Positions 6,916 through 14,749 of a DNA stretch of 20,349 bases are shown in pieces (the first letter of the stretch is position 1; each line of letters starts with the position of its first letter). The stretch spans positions 1 through 20,349 of the forward strand of contig JAICTU010000113.1 of NCBI GenBank assembly GCA_025936205.1. Reading direction: 5' to 3'. The notes below the pieces were generated by a model. That model searched no databases and was not told the origin of the DNA. It saw nothing but the letters and a program-made list of their open reading frames with translations. The stretch is from Polyangiaceae bacterium. Lineage in GTDB: Bacteria > Myxococcota > Polyangia > Polyangiales > Polyangiaceae. The position numbers were made by a program, and so were the translations under genes.

Positions 6916-8948
6916 TGGGGTTCTGGGCTGCGCAGGTCCGAGCCGACCGGCAGAGCATCTTGCAGCGTATGACAGATACTCTGGTGCATCGAGGGCCCGA
7001 TGCCGGAGGAACCGCCATTGGGGACGACCTGGCTCCAGCTTTTGGACATCGTCGCCTCGCCATCGTGGACCTGTCCGAAGGTGGGAGCCAGCCCATGCGC
7101 TCCCGCAGCGGGCGTTTCACGATCACTTACAACGGCGAAGTATATAATTTCGAGTCGCTTCGGAAAGAGCTGCGCGAACACGGCGTTCTCGACTACCGCG
7201 GTACCTCCGATACCGAGGTGATACTTGCCGCCGTCGAGGCCTGGGGCGTCGAACGGGCGCTCCAGCGCTTTGTCGGTATGTTCGCGTTTGCACTGTGGGA
7301 TCGCCAGGAACGGCGCCTCTACCTGGCCACCGATCGAATGGGCAAGAAGCCCTTGTACTTCGGCTGGGCGAAGGGAACCTTTCTGTTTGCCTCGGAACTC
7401 AAGGCGCTGGTGCAGCATCCGGATTTCGACGCTGCGATCGATGAATCAGCATTAGAACTCTTTCTCCGGTTTGGCTTCATACCTGCCCCGGCCTGCATCT
7501 ATCGCAGGGTTCGCAAGCTCGAGCCGGGGCGCCTTCTGATCTTGTCGTCCCCAGCAGAATCAGGCGCCATCTCGAAAGAGTATTGGTCTTTGAGCGGCGT
7601 CCTCCGCGCGGGGCGCAGCTCGTCGTACACCGGGAGCGATGACGAAGCCCTAGAGGAGTTGGAGCGCCTGTTGAGCGATGCGGTGCGCATCCGCATGGTG
7701 GCCGACGTGCCGCTCGGTGCACTGCTTTCCGGCGGTATCGACTCGTCGCTGGTCACCGCACTGATGCAGGCCCAGAGCAGCCGTCGCGTCAGCACATTTT
7801 CGATTGGCTTCGAGGACTCCCGCTTTGATGAATCGCAGGATGCGCGGCGCGTCGCCGCGCATTTGGGGACCGAGCACACCGAGTTGACCGTGAGCGCAGC
7901 GGATGCGCTGGGCGTGATTCCGTTGCTGCCCGCGCTCTACGATGAGCCGTTCGCCGATGCCTCCCAGATCCCCACCTACCTGGTCAGTCGCATGGCTCGC
8001 CAACACGTGACGGTGGCCCTGACCGGTGACGGGGGAGACGAGATCTGGGCCGGCTACGATCGCTACGTATGGGGACGTCGCGTCTATCAGCTCTTCTCGA
8101 GGACGCCGGTGCGCTTCCGCTCGCTTTTTGCGGGGCTGCTCGGGCAGGCGTCTCCCGCGGCTTATGATCGCCTCTCCGCGAGCATCTCGCGCTTCGTCCC
8201 GGCCCGGTACCGCGTGAGGCTGCCGGGCGACAAGATTCATAAGCTGACTCGCCTGGCCGCAGCAGATACGCCGGAACGGTTTCATCTGGCGCTGGCATCA
8301 TTGGCGTGGAGCCAGCCGGAGCGCCTGCTGCGAGCCAAGTCAGTTGGTGACAGGACGGATGTCGCGTCGCTCTGGCCCGCCGGGTCCACCGACATCGACA
8401 TCGTGGAGTTGATGATGGAGCGAGACCTTGCTGTCGCTTTCCCGGGGGACATGCTGACCAAGGTCGATCGCGCCAGCATGGCAGCATCACTCGAGTGTCG
8501 CTTGCCGCTTGCGGATCATCGCATCCTCGAGTTCGCATGCCGCTTGCCGTTGCGGCTGAAGCTACACAATGGGCAGGGGAAGGTTCTGCTGCGGCGTGTG
8601 CTCGAGCGCTACATCCCTCGTGCATTGGTGGAGCGGCCAAAGATGGGATTTGGCATTCCGCTGGCGCAATGGCTTCGCGGTCCGCTGCGTGAGTGGGCGG
8701 ACGATTTGCTGTCCGAAGAGTCGCTCAGCTCCGGGGGATTGCTGAATCCAGCGCCCGTACGTGCAGCCTGGCAGGAGCACCAGCGTGGCGAACGATCCCG
8801 TCATACGGAGCTGTGGGCGGTCCTGATGTTCCAGGCGTGGCGACGCAAAATGCCTTGGTCTATCGCCACGGAGCACTGCGGTACGCGCACTGGGGTTGCG
8901 GCGCAGCGTGCCTTGGCGTTGTCCGCGGCCGACGCTCAGAAGTCATAG
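6903..8948 (+). CDS. asnB: Asparagine-synthetase-like glutamine amidotransferase
   Basis: The product has 681 residues when started at ATG 6903, which makes the catalytic nucleophile Cys2 of MCGIVGFW after Met removal. The frame is open upstream to 6876, but a start there would bury that Cys. The class II glutaminase domain shows LVHRGPDAGG, FGHRRLAIVDLSEGGSQPM, TYNGEVYNF and SDTEVILAA. The synthetase domain carries the PP-loop SGGIDSS (276-282), EPFADASQIPTYL, TGDGGDEIWAGYDRY and RPKMGFGIPLAQWL. GGGAAA precedes the start. The family moves glutamine ammonia onto an acyl-adenylate. In glycan clusters, homologues such as WbpS are linked to making uronamides, which fits the UDP-sugar dehydrogenase nearby. 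A true asparagine synthetase role cannot be excluded. The 3' end overlaps the convergent sulfotransferase gene by 13 bases. Confidence 0.95.
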   Translation: MCGIVGFWAAQVRADRQSILQRMTDTLVHRGPDAGGTAIGDDLAPAFGHRRLAIVDLSEGGSQPMRSRSGRFTITYNGEVYNFESLRKELREHGVLDYRGTSDTEVILAAVEAWGVERALQRFVGMFAFALWDRQERRLYLATDRMGKKPLYFGWAKGTFLFASELKALVQHPDFDAAIDESALELFLRFGFIPAPACIYRRVRKLEPGRLLILSSPAESGAISKEYWSLSGVLRAGRSSSYTGSDDEALEELERLLSDAVRIRMVADVPLGALLSGGIDSSLVTALMQAQSSRRVSTFSIGFEDSRFDESQDARRVAAHLGTEHTELTVSAADALGVIPLLPALYDEPFADASQIPTYLVSRMARQHVTVALTGDGGDEIWAGYDRYVWGRRVYQLFSRTPVRFRSLFAGLLGQASPAAYDRLSASISRFVPARYRVRLPGDKIHKLTRLAAADTPERFHLALASLAWSQPERLLRAKSVGDRTDVASLWPAGSTDIDIVELMMERDLAVAFPGDMLTKVDRASMAASLECRLPLADHRILEFACRLPLRLKLHNGQGKVLLRRVLERYIPRALVERPKMGFGIPLAQWLRGPLREWADDLLSEESLSSGGLLNPAPVRAAWQEHQRGERSRHTELWAVLMFQAWRRKMPWSIATEHCGTRTGVAAQRALALSAADAQKS

Positions 8949-9667
8949 TCGAAGCGCTTCACATCGCTGGCGTACAGGTCCCCGACACGCTGAATCAGTC
9001 GTTTCGAGTCGAAGTAAGCGCGATAATCGGCTTCCTTGCGCGAGGCGTTTCTCTGCTCAAAGAACCAGCGTTTGCCCATCCGCTGCTCTAGATAGTCGGA
9101 GAGTTCATCGAGCTTTTCGACCCGCCCCACGTACTCCACCAGCGCCCCTCGAGGACCGTCCGTAAACCGGTGTTGGGGCCGAAAGACGAAGTCGAGCCGA
9201 TCCAGCTCCTGCTCGACGAGCCACTCGTCGACGAACGAGGCGAAGCTCCTGAACGCAGGCAGCCGGTACTGCTCGGGGTTGCGGACGCCCGCATCGGTTG
9301 TTCCCGCTTGACGCACAAACGAATACGCGGACACGAGGCGGCTCCAGGGATTGCGTACCACCGCAAAGGACGCGAGCGTCTCCAGGAGCCCGGGGCAATA
9401 GCGTTGGATCTCCTGCGCGGTCAGGTGTCCCATGGATCGACCATAGAGCGCGTGATTGATGCTGGTGCCCGCTGCCTTTGGAACGTGAACGAATACAACT
9501 CCGGCGCGACGCCAGAGCGGCAGCCTGCGGTAACACATCAAAAGGTGATTGAGCGGTACCGGCAACCACTCCTGCAGCCCAATCAAGCTCCGCACACGTT
9601 CCGATTGCTTGGCACGTTCGAGCCAAGATCGAAGGCGCACCGGGGAAGCAGCGTGCCAGTGGCTCAC
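8936..9667 (-). CDS. Sulfotransferase family 2 protein (PAPS-dependent)
   Basis: The domain has the 5'-phosphosulfate-binding loop HVPKAAGTSI (61-70, with catalytic Lys64). The 3'-phosphate-binding segment is FAVVRNPWSRLVSAYSF (101-117). Further on are FVFRPQHRFTDGPRGALVEYVGRVEKL and a C-terminal YDF, like carbohydrate sulfotransferases of the Sulfotransfer_2 type. The frame is open upstream to 9910, but that part lies antisense-like within the GT4 gene. GTG 9667 overlaps the GT4 stop as GTGA and gives 243 residues, so translation is probably coupled. It would transfer sulfate from PAPS to a sugar hydroxyl; the acceptor is unknown. It is the third gene after cysC and GT4 and has no membrane span, so a cytoplasmic acceptor is likely. 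Confidence 0.92.
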   Translation of the reverse strand: MSHWHAASPVRLRSWLERAKQSERVRSLIGLQEWLPVPLNHLLMCYRRLPLWRRAGVVFVHVPKAAGTSINHALYGRSMGHLTAQEIQRYCPGLLETLASFAVVRNPWSRLVSAYSFVRQAGTTDAGVRNPEQYRLPAFRSFASFVDEWLVEQELDRLDFVFRPQHRFTDGPRGALVEYVGRVEKLDELSDYLEQRMGKRWFFEQRNASRKEADYRAYFDSKRLIQRVGDLYASDVKRFDYDF

Positions 9668-10899
9668 TGGGGGGTTGTGCTGAGCGCCCGCATGATGTCT
9701 CGCAAGACGCTGACCCGCCGTGCCGCCGTCCGGGGCGACGACTCGAGAACACGGGCGTAGAGATCGATCCAGCGCTTCGCGATCTGGTCCAGGTCGTATT
9801 CCTGAGTGAGCAGTGGCACGCGCGCCAGCGCTTGCTGGCGAAAGCGACCATCGTTGGCCACCTCCGTCATGGCATTGGCCAGCGCCACTGGGTCTCGGGC
9901 CACGACGCACCCTGAATCTGCGGCGATGATCTCCGCTATGTTTCCCACGTTTGTGGCGACGACGGGTAAGCCGCAGAGGGTCGCTTCCAGCAGCACGATC
10001 GGCATGCCCTCACGTCGCGACGACATGACAAAGGCGTCAGCAGCCGACATCAGCTCTCGTACGTCACGTCGCAGACCGAGAAAGTACACCTTGGAAGTCA
10101 GGCCTAACTCTCGTGACAGAGCCTCCGCGCGAGCTTTGGTGGCACCATCGCCGACGAGTAGAAGCCTCGACCTCGGATGTCCGGCGACATGGTGCGCGAA
10201 CGAGCGAAGCAGCAGTTCGTGATCCTTCTCGGGCCGGAACCGCCCAACCCAGAGCCAGAGGAAGTCCGCCGCGTCGAGCGAGAGCTCGGCGCTGATCCGC
10301 TCTCGAGCACCAGGCACCCGCGACCACTCCGAGGTCTCGATGCCATTCGGCATGTAGCAGATATGCTCGGGCGAGGAGGCGCCCGCCTGAATGTGTCGCT
10401 GCACGCCACTACGGCAGACGCAGGTCGTCAAGTCGCCGAGCGGCTCGCTATAACGGTACAGGAGGTCCTCTAGCCACAGCTTGAGGCTGCCCCGCTCCGC
10501 CTCGTGCTCGTTATGGACGGTCGCGATCACGCGTACGTTGGGCGCCAGGGTGCCGGCGAGGCGTACCAGCAGGTTGGCGTTGACCATGTGTCCGTGAGCA
10601 ATGGATACGCCTTCTTCGGACAGCACTCGTGCCAGTGCGCGCGCGTAGCCCCAGCCGATCGAGCGCGCTCCGCGCGCGCCCGCGGGAATGCCAACGCTCC
10701 GCCGCGAAATACCCGCTTCGGTGAGTGCGGGAGCCAGAACATCTGCGGCGGATGGTTCGTCGAGCGTGATCACGATCGGCGTCCAACCTCGTTTTCCCAA
10801 GCCTTGACAGAGGGCCAGCACCTGTTGCTCGGCACCGCCCACGTCTAGGTTTTTGATCACCAGAGCGACGCGCGGACTTCGTCGAGCAGAGGACGGCAT
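9664..10899 (-). CDS. Glycosyltransferase family 4 between cysC and the sulfotransferase
   Basis: A GT-B enzyme of 411 residues when started at ATG 10899. It opens with SPRVALVIKNLDVGGAEQQV, the GT4 N-terminal strand and GG-AE loop. TVHNEHEAERG and CYMPNGIETSEW (inter-domain region) follow, then WLWVGRFRPEKDHELLL, LLLVGDGATKARAEAL and the catalytic E-x7-E in REGMPIVLLEATLCGLPVV (E297, E305). The frame extends upstream to 10977, overlapping cysC by 56 bases, and holds a further GTG. I chose 10899 because it lies just before the conserved domain; no ribosome site decides. It sits 22 bases after cysC and its stop overlaps the sulfotransferase start. The sugar it adds may therefore be the one that is sulfated, which is inference. 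Confidence 0.92.
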   Translation of the reverse strand: MPSSARRSPRVALVIKNLDVGGAEQQVLALCQGLGKRGWTPIVITLDEPSAADVLAPALTEAGISRRSVGIPAGARGARSIGWGYARALARVLSEEGVSIAHGHMVNANLLVRLAGTLAPNVRVIATVHNEHEAERGSLKLWLEDLLYRYSEPLGDLTTCVCRSGVQRHIQAGASSPEHICYMPNGIETSEWSRVPGARERISAELSLDAADFLWLWVGRFRPEKDHELLLRSFAHHVAGHPRSRLLLVGDGATKARAEALSRELGLTSKVYFLGLRRDVRELMSAADAFVMSSRREGMPIVLLEATLCGLPVVATNVGNIAEIIAADSGCVVARDPVALANAMTEVANDGRFRQQALARVPLLTQEYDLDQIAKRWIDLYARVLESSPRTAARRVSVLRDIMRALSTTPQ

Positions 10900-10921
10900 C
10901 TGGGCGAGATGGGCGGTCAGC

Positions 10922-11551
10922 TCAGCCCCGACTGGGGCTCGCCTCACGGTGCTGCGTGCCTGGGTGAGAGACCGCATCGTTGCTTGGTGTCAATGGCGAA
11001 GGGCAGAGAGTGGCTGGGAGGGAGTACCCGCGTTCTTCCAAAGCGCTGAGGATCTGGCGAATGCTGTCCTCGGGAGCTTCCCCGTCTGTGTGCACTGTCA
11101 CGTCGGGGTGTTCGGGAACCTCATACGGATCATCCACACCGGTAAACGCTGGGATGAGCCCCGCGCGCGCGCGGCTATACATACCCTTAACGTCCCGCCG
11201 CTCGCATTCGGAAAGGGGACAAGCCACATGGACTTCCACAAACCGGTCGATTTGCGCGCGGACCTCGCGCCGGGCGGCTGCGTAAGGACTCACTGCAGCC
11301 ACGATCACTGCGACACCATTGCGACTCAGCAGCTTGGCGACGAAACCAATGCGCAAGACATTGGTGTCGCGGTCCTGCCTCGAAAATCCCAGCCCACGCG
11401 AGAGGTTTTCGCGCACGACGTCGCCGTCCAACACCTCCACACGGTGGCCGCGCTGCTGCAATAAGGTGGCAAGTTGGCTGGAAAGCGTAGACTTGCCCGA
11501 GCAAGGGAGCCCCGTCAGCCACACGGTGAACCCCAGGTTGACCATGGACAT
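10922..11551 (-). CDS. cysC: Adenylylsulfate (APS) kinase
   Basis: The 209-residue protein matches stand-alone APS kinases (usually about 200). It has the P-loop [11 protein letters not shown] (12-22), [31 protein letters not shown], the lid-region [20 protein letters not shown] and [12 protein letters not shown]. The reaction phosphorylates APS at the 3' position to give PAPS, the sulfate donor. A second ATG at 11545 (MVNLGF) is equally possible. The C-terminal 30 residues form a low-complexity polar tail beyond the family core. No CysD/CysN sulfurylase is in the window, so APS must come from elsewhere. Operon position ahead of a GT4 and a sulfotransferase points to sulfation of the glycan rather than assimilatory sulfate reduction. 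Confidence 0.95.
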   Translation of the reverse strand: MSMVNLGFTVWLTGLPCSGKSTLSSQLATLLQQRGHRVEVLDGDVVRENLSRGLGFSRQDRDTNVLRIGFVAKLLSRNGVAVIVAAVSPYAAARREVRAQIDRFVEVHVACPLSECERRDVKGMYSRARAGLIPAFTGVDDPYEVPEHPDVTVHTDGEAPEDSIRQILSALEERGYSLPATLCPSPLTPSNDAVSHPGTQHREASPSRG

Positions 11552-11819
11552 ACGCTACTCTGTGATGACGGTCGCGTACCGTCTACACAAAAGAGGCTTG
11601 GGCGAGCCGAGTTCGTCAAGCGAGAGCGGCGTGCTGCTGAGCGTCTCTCGCAATGGTTTTGCGCGGTGAGATAGCGCTGATACGCCCATGCACGGCAATG
11701 TGGGAAGTGGCCTCCTATCAGCTCCAGCTCGGGCGTCCGCGCACGCTAGCGTTCGAGCGGGGGAGACCGACGGCCTCACAGAAGAGTAGATGCGCTGCTG
11801 GTTGCACCCGCCCCGCGGG

Positions 11820-11844
11820 AGCGCCCCCCGAGCTGCGGGGCGCT
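11820..11844. repeat. Perfect 8-bp inverted repeat with 9-base loop
   Basis: AGCGCCCC (11820-11827) and GGGGCGCT (11837-11844) pair perfectly around a 9-base loop. It is all but pure G/C pairing, directly preceded by the palindrome CCCGCGGG (11812-11819). There is no T-run on either strand, so it is not a standard Rho-independent terminator. It could be a protein site or an RNA stem in a long leader. Confidence 0.5.
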
Positions 11845-12092
11845 AGGCACAGCAAGAGGCGTCCGGGAATCGCTACCTGCCCGGCTGCAGCGAATGGGGG
11901 CACAGCTGTCAGGTGCCGGCTGCTGCTTCGTGTCAAGTCAACGAATTGGCAGGGAATCGCGTGGCGGCCCGGCGTTCGGCAAGCTTGTGCCGCCCATCGT
12001 ACCGTCCTGGGTCTTGGCGAGAGGTCGCCTGGGCGCGCGGTGCCAGCGCCACACTAGCGAGGCTCGGGACTTGCGCTATCACCCCTGGGCAG

Positions 12093-12128
12093 TTGACAGA
12101 GACCGGCGTCCGGAGGACTACCGGCGTC
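12093..12128 (+). promoter_or_regulatory. Candidate promoter with 9-bp direct repeat upstream of the UDP-sugar dehydrogenase
   Basis: A consensus -35 hexamer TTGACA (12093-12098) is followed after 17 bases by GACTAC (12116-12121), a poor -10. ACCGGCGTC occurs twice (12102-12110 and 12120-12128, 18 bases apart), with the first copy in the spacer and the second over the end of the -10. That layout is compatible with a regulator-dependent promoter. AAAGGA about 9 bases before GTG 12154 is the ribosome site. Confidence 0.35.
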
Positions 12129-12153
12129 GGCATTCGGTAAAGGAATCAATCGC

Positions 12154-13449
12154 GTGGGTCTATTAGAAAAGTTCGCGGCAAAACAGGGTCACATCGTGGT
12201 GGTCGGTGTGGGGTACGTGGGCCTGCCGCTGGTAGCGGAGTTCGCTCGCGAAGGCTTTCAGGTCACGGGTCTCGACTACGATACTCGAAAGGTCGAGCTG
12301 CTGAGCCAGGGCGAGTCGTACATCCGGGATGTGCCCTCTTCGGACCTGGCGCCCCACGCCAAATCGGGGCGCCTGCGCGCCACTGCAGAGCCCGCGGTGC
12401 TGCGGGAAGCCGATGCCGTCATCGTTTGCGTTCCCACCCCGCTGAACAAGACGAAGGACCCGGACATGCGCTTCATCGTCGATGCGGCGGAGCAGATCCA
12501 GAAGCACCAACATGCCGGGATGCTGGTGGTACTCGAGTCGACGACGTATCCGGGCACCACCACCGAGCTACTGGTGCCCAAGCTGACCGAGCGTGGCTTT
12601 GCGCTCGGCAAGGACGTATTTGTCGCGTTTTCCCCGGAACGGGTCGATCCGGGCAATGAACGTTTCAAGACTCGCAACACGCCCAAGGTGCTCGGCGGAG
12701 CCACTCCGGAATGTCTAGCTGTCGCCAGCGCACTCTACTCCCAGGTCATCAACCAGCTGATACCGGTGAGCTCTACCGAGACGGCGGAGATGGTCAAACT
12801 GCTGGAAAACACCTTCCGCGCCGTGAACATCGGTCTTGCCAACGAGATCGCGTTGATGAGCCGCAAACTCGGCGTCAATCCGTTCGAGGTGATTCGCGCG
12901 GCCGCCAGTAAGCCATTTGGGTTCATGCCGTTCTATCCGGGGCCGGGTCTCGGCGGGCACTGCATTCCGATCGATCCCCTCTATCTGTCTTGGAAGCTCA
13001 AGGCGCTCAAGGGCCAGGCACGTTTCATCGAGCTCGCTGATTCCATCAACAGCTCCATGCCCAGCTATGTCGTGGAGCGGGTAGCCGCCGCACTCAACGA
13101 GCACTCAAAATCTGTGAAGGGGTCGAGCATTCTCGTGTACGGGATTGCATACAAGAAGAATGTCAACGATGTGCGAGAGTCGCCTGCCTTTGAGGTGATC
13201 GAAGAACTGGAGAAGAAAGGGGCTCATGTAGCGTTCACCGATCCGCTAGTGGCGAGCGTCGAGTTGCCCCACGGCGAGCAGAAGGGTGTCGCTCCGGACT
13301 TTGCCGCCTATGACGCCGTAGTCGTCATTACCGACCACGATGCGCTGGATCGCGAACGGCTGGTGCGTGAAGCCCGTATCGTCATCGACACGCGCGACGC
13401 TCTCGCCCGCGTCGAAGGCGTCGATCCCACTCGTGTCTTTGGCCTGTAG
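12154..13449 (+). CDS. wbpA: UDP-N-acetylglucosamine 6-dehydrogenase-like nucleotide sugar dehydrogenase
   Basis: The 431-residue protein is full length for the UDP-glucose/GDP-mannose dehydrogenase family. The NAD-binding Rossmann motif is VVVGVGYVGLPL (G18, G20, G23). VCVPTPLN and ESTTYPGTT follow, then the substrate-specific stretch KLLENTFRAVNIGLANEIAL. The catalytic Cys270 lies in GPGLGGHCIPIDP. The C-terminal domain contains VYGIAYKKNVNDVRESPAFEV. The combination FGFMPFYPGPGLGGHCIPID is that of the WbpA type, which oxidises UDP-GlcNAc to UDP-GlcNAcA in two NAD+-dependent steps; UDP-ManNAc or UDP-Glc remain possible. The start is GTG with AAAGGA upstream. It provides a uronic acid precursor and hence an acidic, possibly amidated, residue for the glycan. 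It converges on the lipoprotein gene across a strong hairpin. Confidence 0.95.
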   Translation: MGLLEKFAAKQGHIVVVGVGYVGLPLVAEFAREGFQVTGLDYDTRKVELLSQGESYIRDVPSSDLAPHAKSGRLRATAEPAVLREADAVIVCVPTPLNKTKDPDMRFIVDAAEQIQKHQHAGMLVVLESTTYPGTTTELLVPKLTERGFALGKDVFVAFSPERVDPGNERFKTRNTPKVLGGATPECLAVASALYSQVINQLIPVSSTETAEMVKLLENTFRAVNIGLANEIALMSRKLGVNPFEVIRAAASKPFGFMPFYPGPGLGGHCIPIDPLYLSWKLKALKGQARFIELADSINSSMPSYVVERVAAALNEHSKSVKGSSILVYGIAYKKNVNDVRESPAFEVIEELEKKGAHVAFTDPLVASVELPHGEQKGVAPDFAAYDAVVVITDHDALDRERLVREARIVIDTRDALARVEGVDPTRVFGL

Positions 13450-13496
13450 CGCTGGCCTGCGGCAGCGCCGGTTCGGATAGCGGCGGGCGAGTGGCG

Positions 13497-13550
13497 GTGC
13501 CGTCGGGCAGGTGGCAGAGAGGCTCTCTTTGCCGCCCGACTCGACGGCAC
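13497..13550. terminator. Long interrupted hairpin between convergent genes (likely bidirectional terminator)
   Basis: GTCGGGC (13502-13508) pairs with GCCCGAC (13534-13540). Inside, GGCAGAGAG (13513-13521) pairs with CTCTTTGCC (13525-13533), including one G-U, around a 3-base loop. A 4-base bulge separates the two stems. Outside, GTGCC (13497-13501) can pair with GGCAC (13546-13550) across a 5-base bulge. It sits 50-100 bases past the dehydrogenase stop and before the lipoprotein stop on the other strand. There is no flanking T-run, so intrinsic termination is plausible but unproven. Confidence 0.5.
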
Positions 13551-13614
13551 GCACATCCTGGGCGGCAGCATGCTTGCGAGACAGCGATGGTACCTGCGTG
13601 TGGCGCTCGAGTGG

Positions 13615-14676
13615 CTATCCAGCCCGTCCGTCGCAGCTCCCCGTCGCCCCACAAACCCCACTCTCACAATCCCGCCCCCCCGCGCACGCCTCTCCCACCG
13701 CCCGAGGCGCCCGCAGCGCCGAACACCCCAGCACAAACCCATCCAGCCAGTATCCCGAGTGCAGCTGGATCTGCGTGACGGCGTTACCCTCGGCGCAGGA
13801 CGAGCGGTAAGTATCGGAGCCGCTGGCGGAGAAGTTGTCAGCCTGCGAGATCAGCAGGTGGCCGGCAGCCGCAACGGCGAGATCGACGCCGTTCGCCGCC
13901 AAGGTGAGGGGCGCGCATTCGATCACGAGGCTGCGCAGCGCGTCCGACGCCGTGTCGTCCGGAGCGATGGGATCATACTGCCCGGAGAGCCCGACGAGCA
14001 CCGGTGCGGTGTCGGGGCAGAACGCCGGCGGTTGGGGGACCCAGACCAGGCGCGAGTCGGGCACGTCCGTGCTCGGAACGCCGAGGAAGGGATCGCTCGT
14101 CGACCAGTTCACGAGCGCTTCGTTGCGAGTCAGCTGGATGATCGGGCTCGTGGGGTCGCCGGTCACCCGGGCGCTCGCGCACAGCGGCTCGATGAAGACC
14201 AGCCGCTGTCCGAATTGCTCGGTGCTGGGATTCGCTGTCGCTCGAACGCCGACCACGACGCCTCCCTGGCACGTCCCGAGGCGAGGGCCGCCGCCCACGA
14301 CACCCACGAGATCGAGCTGGCTCGGGGCATCGACGACGACGGGGCGCGGTCCGGGCGCAGGGGGCAAGTCGGGCGCGGCGTCGGGTGGGGGAGGCGCGGT
14401 GCCTCCGTCGAGAGGTTCAGGATCGACGGCGCCGGCGTCGGCCGTCGCCGGCGGCTCGAGGCGGGGCGGTGCAGGCATCTCCACGGGAACGGAGCCGCTC
14501 GGAAGGGGCGGAAATGCGACGCTGGTCTCCGGCGAGGGCGGAGGGTCTGTCTGCAACGCCCCCATCCCCTCATCGGGACGCTCGGTGACGTCGACTCCTC
14601 CGATCAGGGCTTCGCACGCGCTGCCGGCGAGCCCCGTGAGCGCCACCAACGCCGAAATCGCCTGCAGGCGCGTCAT
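13615..14676 (-). CDS. Predicted lipoprotein with Pro-rich linker, threefold Cys-bounded repeat and Cys-rich tail
   Basis: The 353-residue product begins with a signal peptide and a relaxed lipobox, LTGLAGSAC (lipidated Cys21). A linker rich in Pro, Ala and acidic residues (about 40-115) follows. The folded part shows three similar blocks, each bounded by Cys: C136...C166 (CQGGVVVGVRA...VFIEPLC), C220...C254 (CPDTAPVLVGLSG...LRSLVIEC) and C294...C318 (CAEGNAVTQIQLHSG...GFVLGC). This pattern recalls the threefold beta-prism of vitelline membrane outer layer protein I. The tail GEACAGGRDCESGVCGATGSC is the Cys-rich motif common on myxobacterial surface proteins. It is probably anchored on the outer membrane or exported. 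Function is unknown; carbohydrate binding is only a guess from the fold. Long antisense frames here are rejected. Confidence 0.82.
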   Translation of the reverse strand: MTRLQAISALVALTGLAGSACEALIGGVDVTERPDEGMGALQTDPPPSPETSVAFPPLPSGSVPVEMPAPPRLEPPATADAGAVDPEPLDGGTAPPPPDAAPDLPPAPGPRPVVVDAPSQLDLVGVVGGGPRLGTCQGGVVVGVRATANPSTEQFGQRLVFIEPLCASARVTGDPTSPIIQLTRNEALVNWSTSDPFLGVPSTDVPDSRLVWVPQPPAFCPDTAPVLVGLSGQYDPIAPDDTASDALRSLVIECAPLTLAANGVDLAVAAAGHLLISQADNFSASGSDTYRSSCAEGNAVTQIQLHSGYWLDGFVLGCSALRAPRAVGEACAGGRDCESGVCGATGSCDGRAG

Positions 14677-14720
14677 GATGCGGCATTCTGAGCGGCGGAC
14701 TGCTCGATTTCAAGCCAAGA

Positions 14721-14749
14721 GGCCCCCGAAAGCAGATTCAATGGGGGCC
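14721..14749. repeat. 7-bp inverted repeat upstream of the repeat lipoprotein gene
   Basis: GGCCCCC (14721-14727) and GGGGGCC (14743-14749) form a stem with a 15-base loop. It lies about 150 bases past the stop of the cytochrome-like gene and about 45 bases before the repeat-lipoprotein ATG, on the same strand as both. It could terminate the first or act in the leader of the second. No T-run is present. Confidence 0.35.

Larger units (their letters stand above)
11552..12153. other. 600-base divergent intergenic region, no convincing gene
   Basis: Both neighbours start here (cysC leftward, UDP-sugar dehydrogenase rightward). Several short open frames exist on both strands, up to 134 codons at 11653-12057, but their composition is arginine/proline-rich and no motif is seen. 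The region does hold a perfect 8-bp hairpin (11820-11844), a TTGACA (12093) and a 9-bp direct repeat (12102/12120). A TTGACG on the minus strand (11614-11619) could serve cysC, but I found no matching -10. Confidence 0.5.

Noticed and set aside
9668..9910. N-terminal extension of the sulfotransferase frame
   Set aside because: It lies inside the GT4 gene; the GTGA overlap at 9667 gives a normal-length enzyme.
11653..12057. 134-codon plus-strand frame in the intergenic region before the UDP-sugar dehydrogenase
   Set aside because: No recognisable motif or ribosome site, Arg/Pro/Cys-rich composition, and overlapping alternative frames on the other strand.
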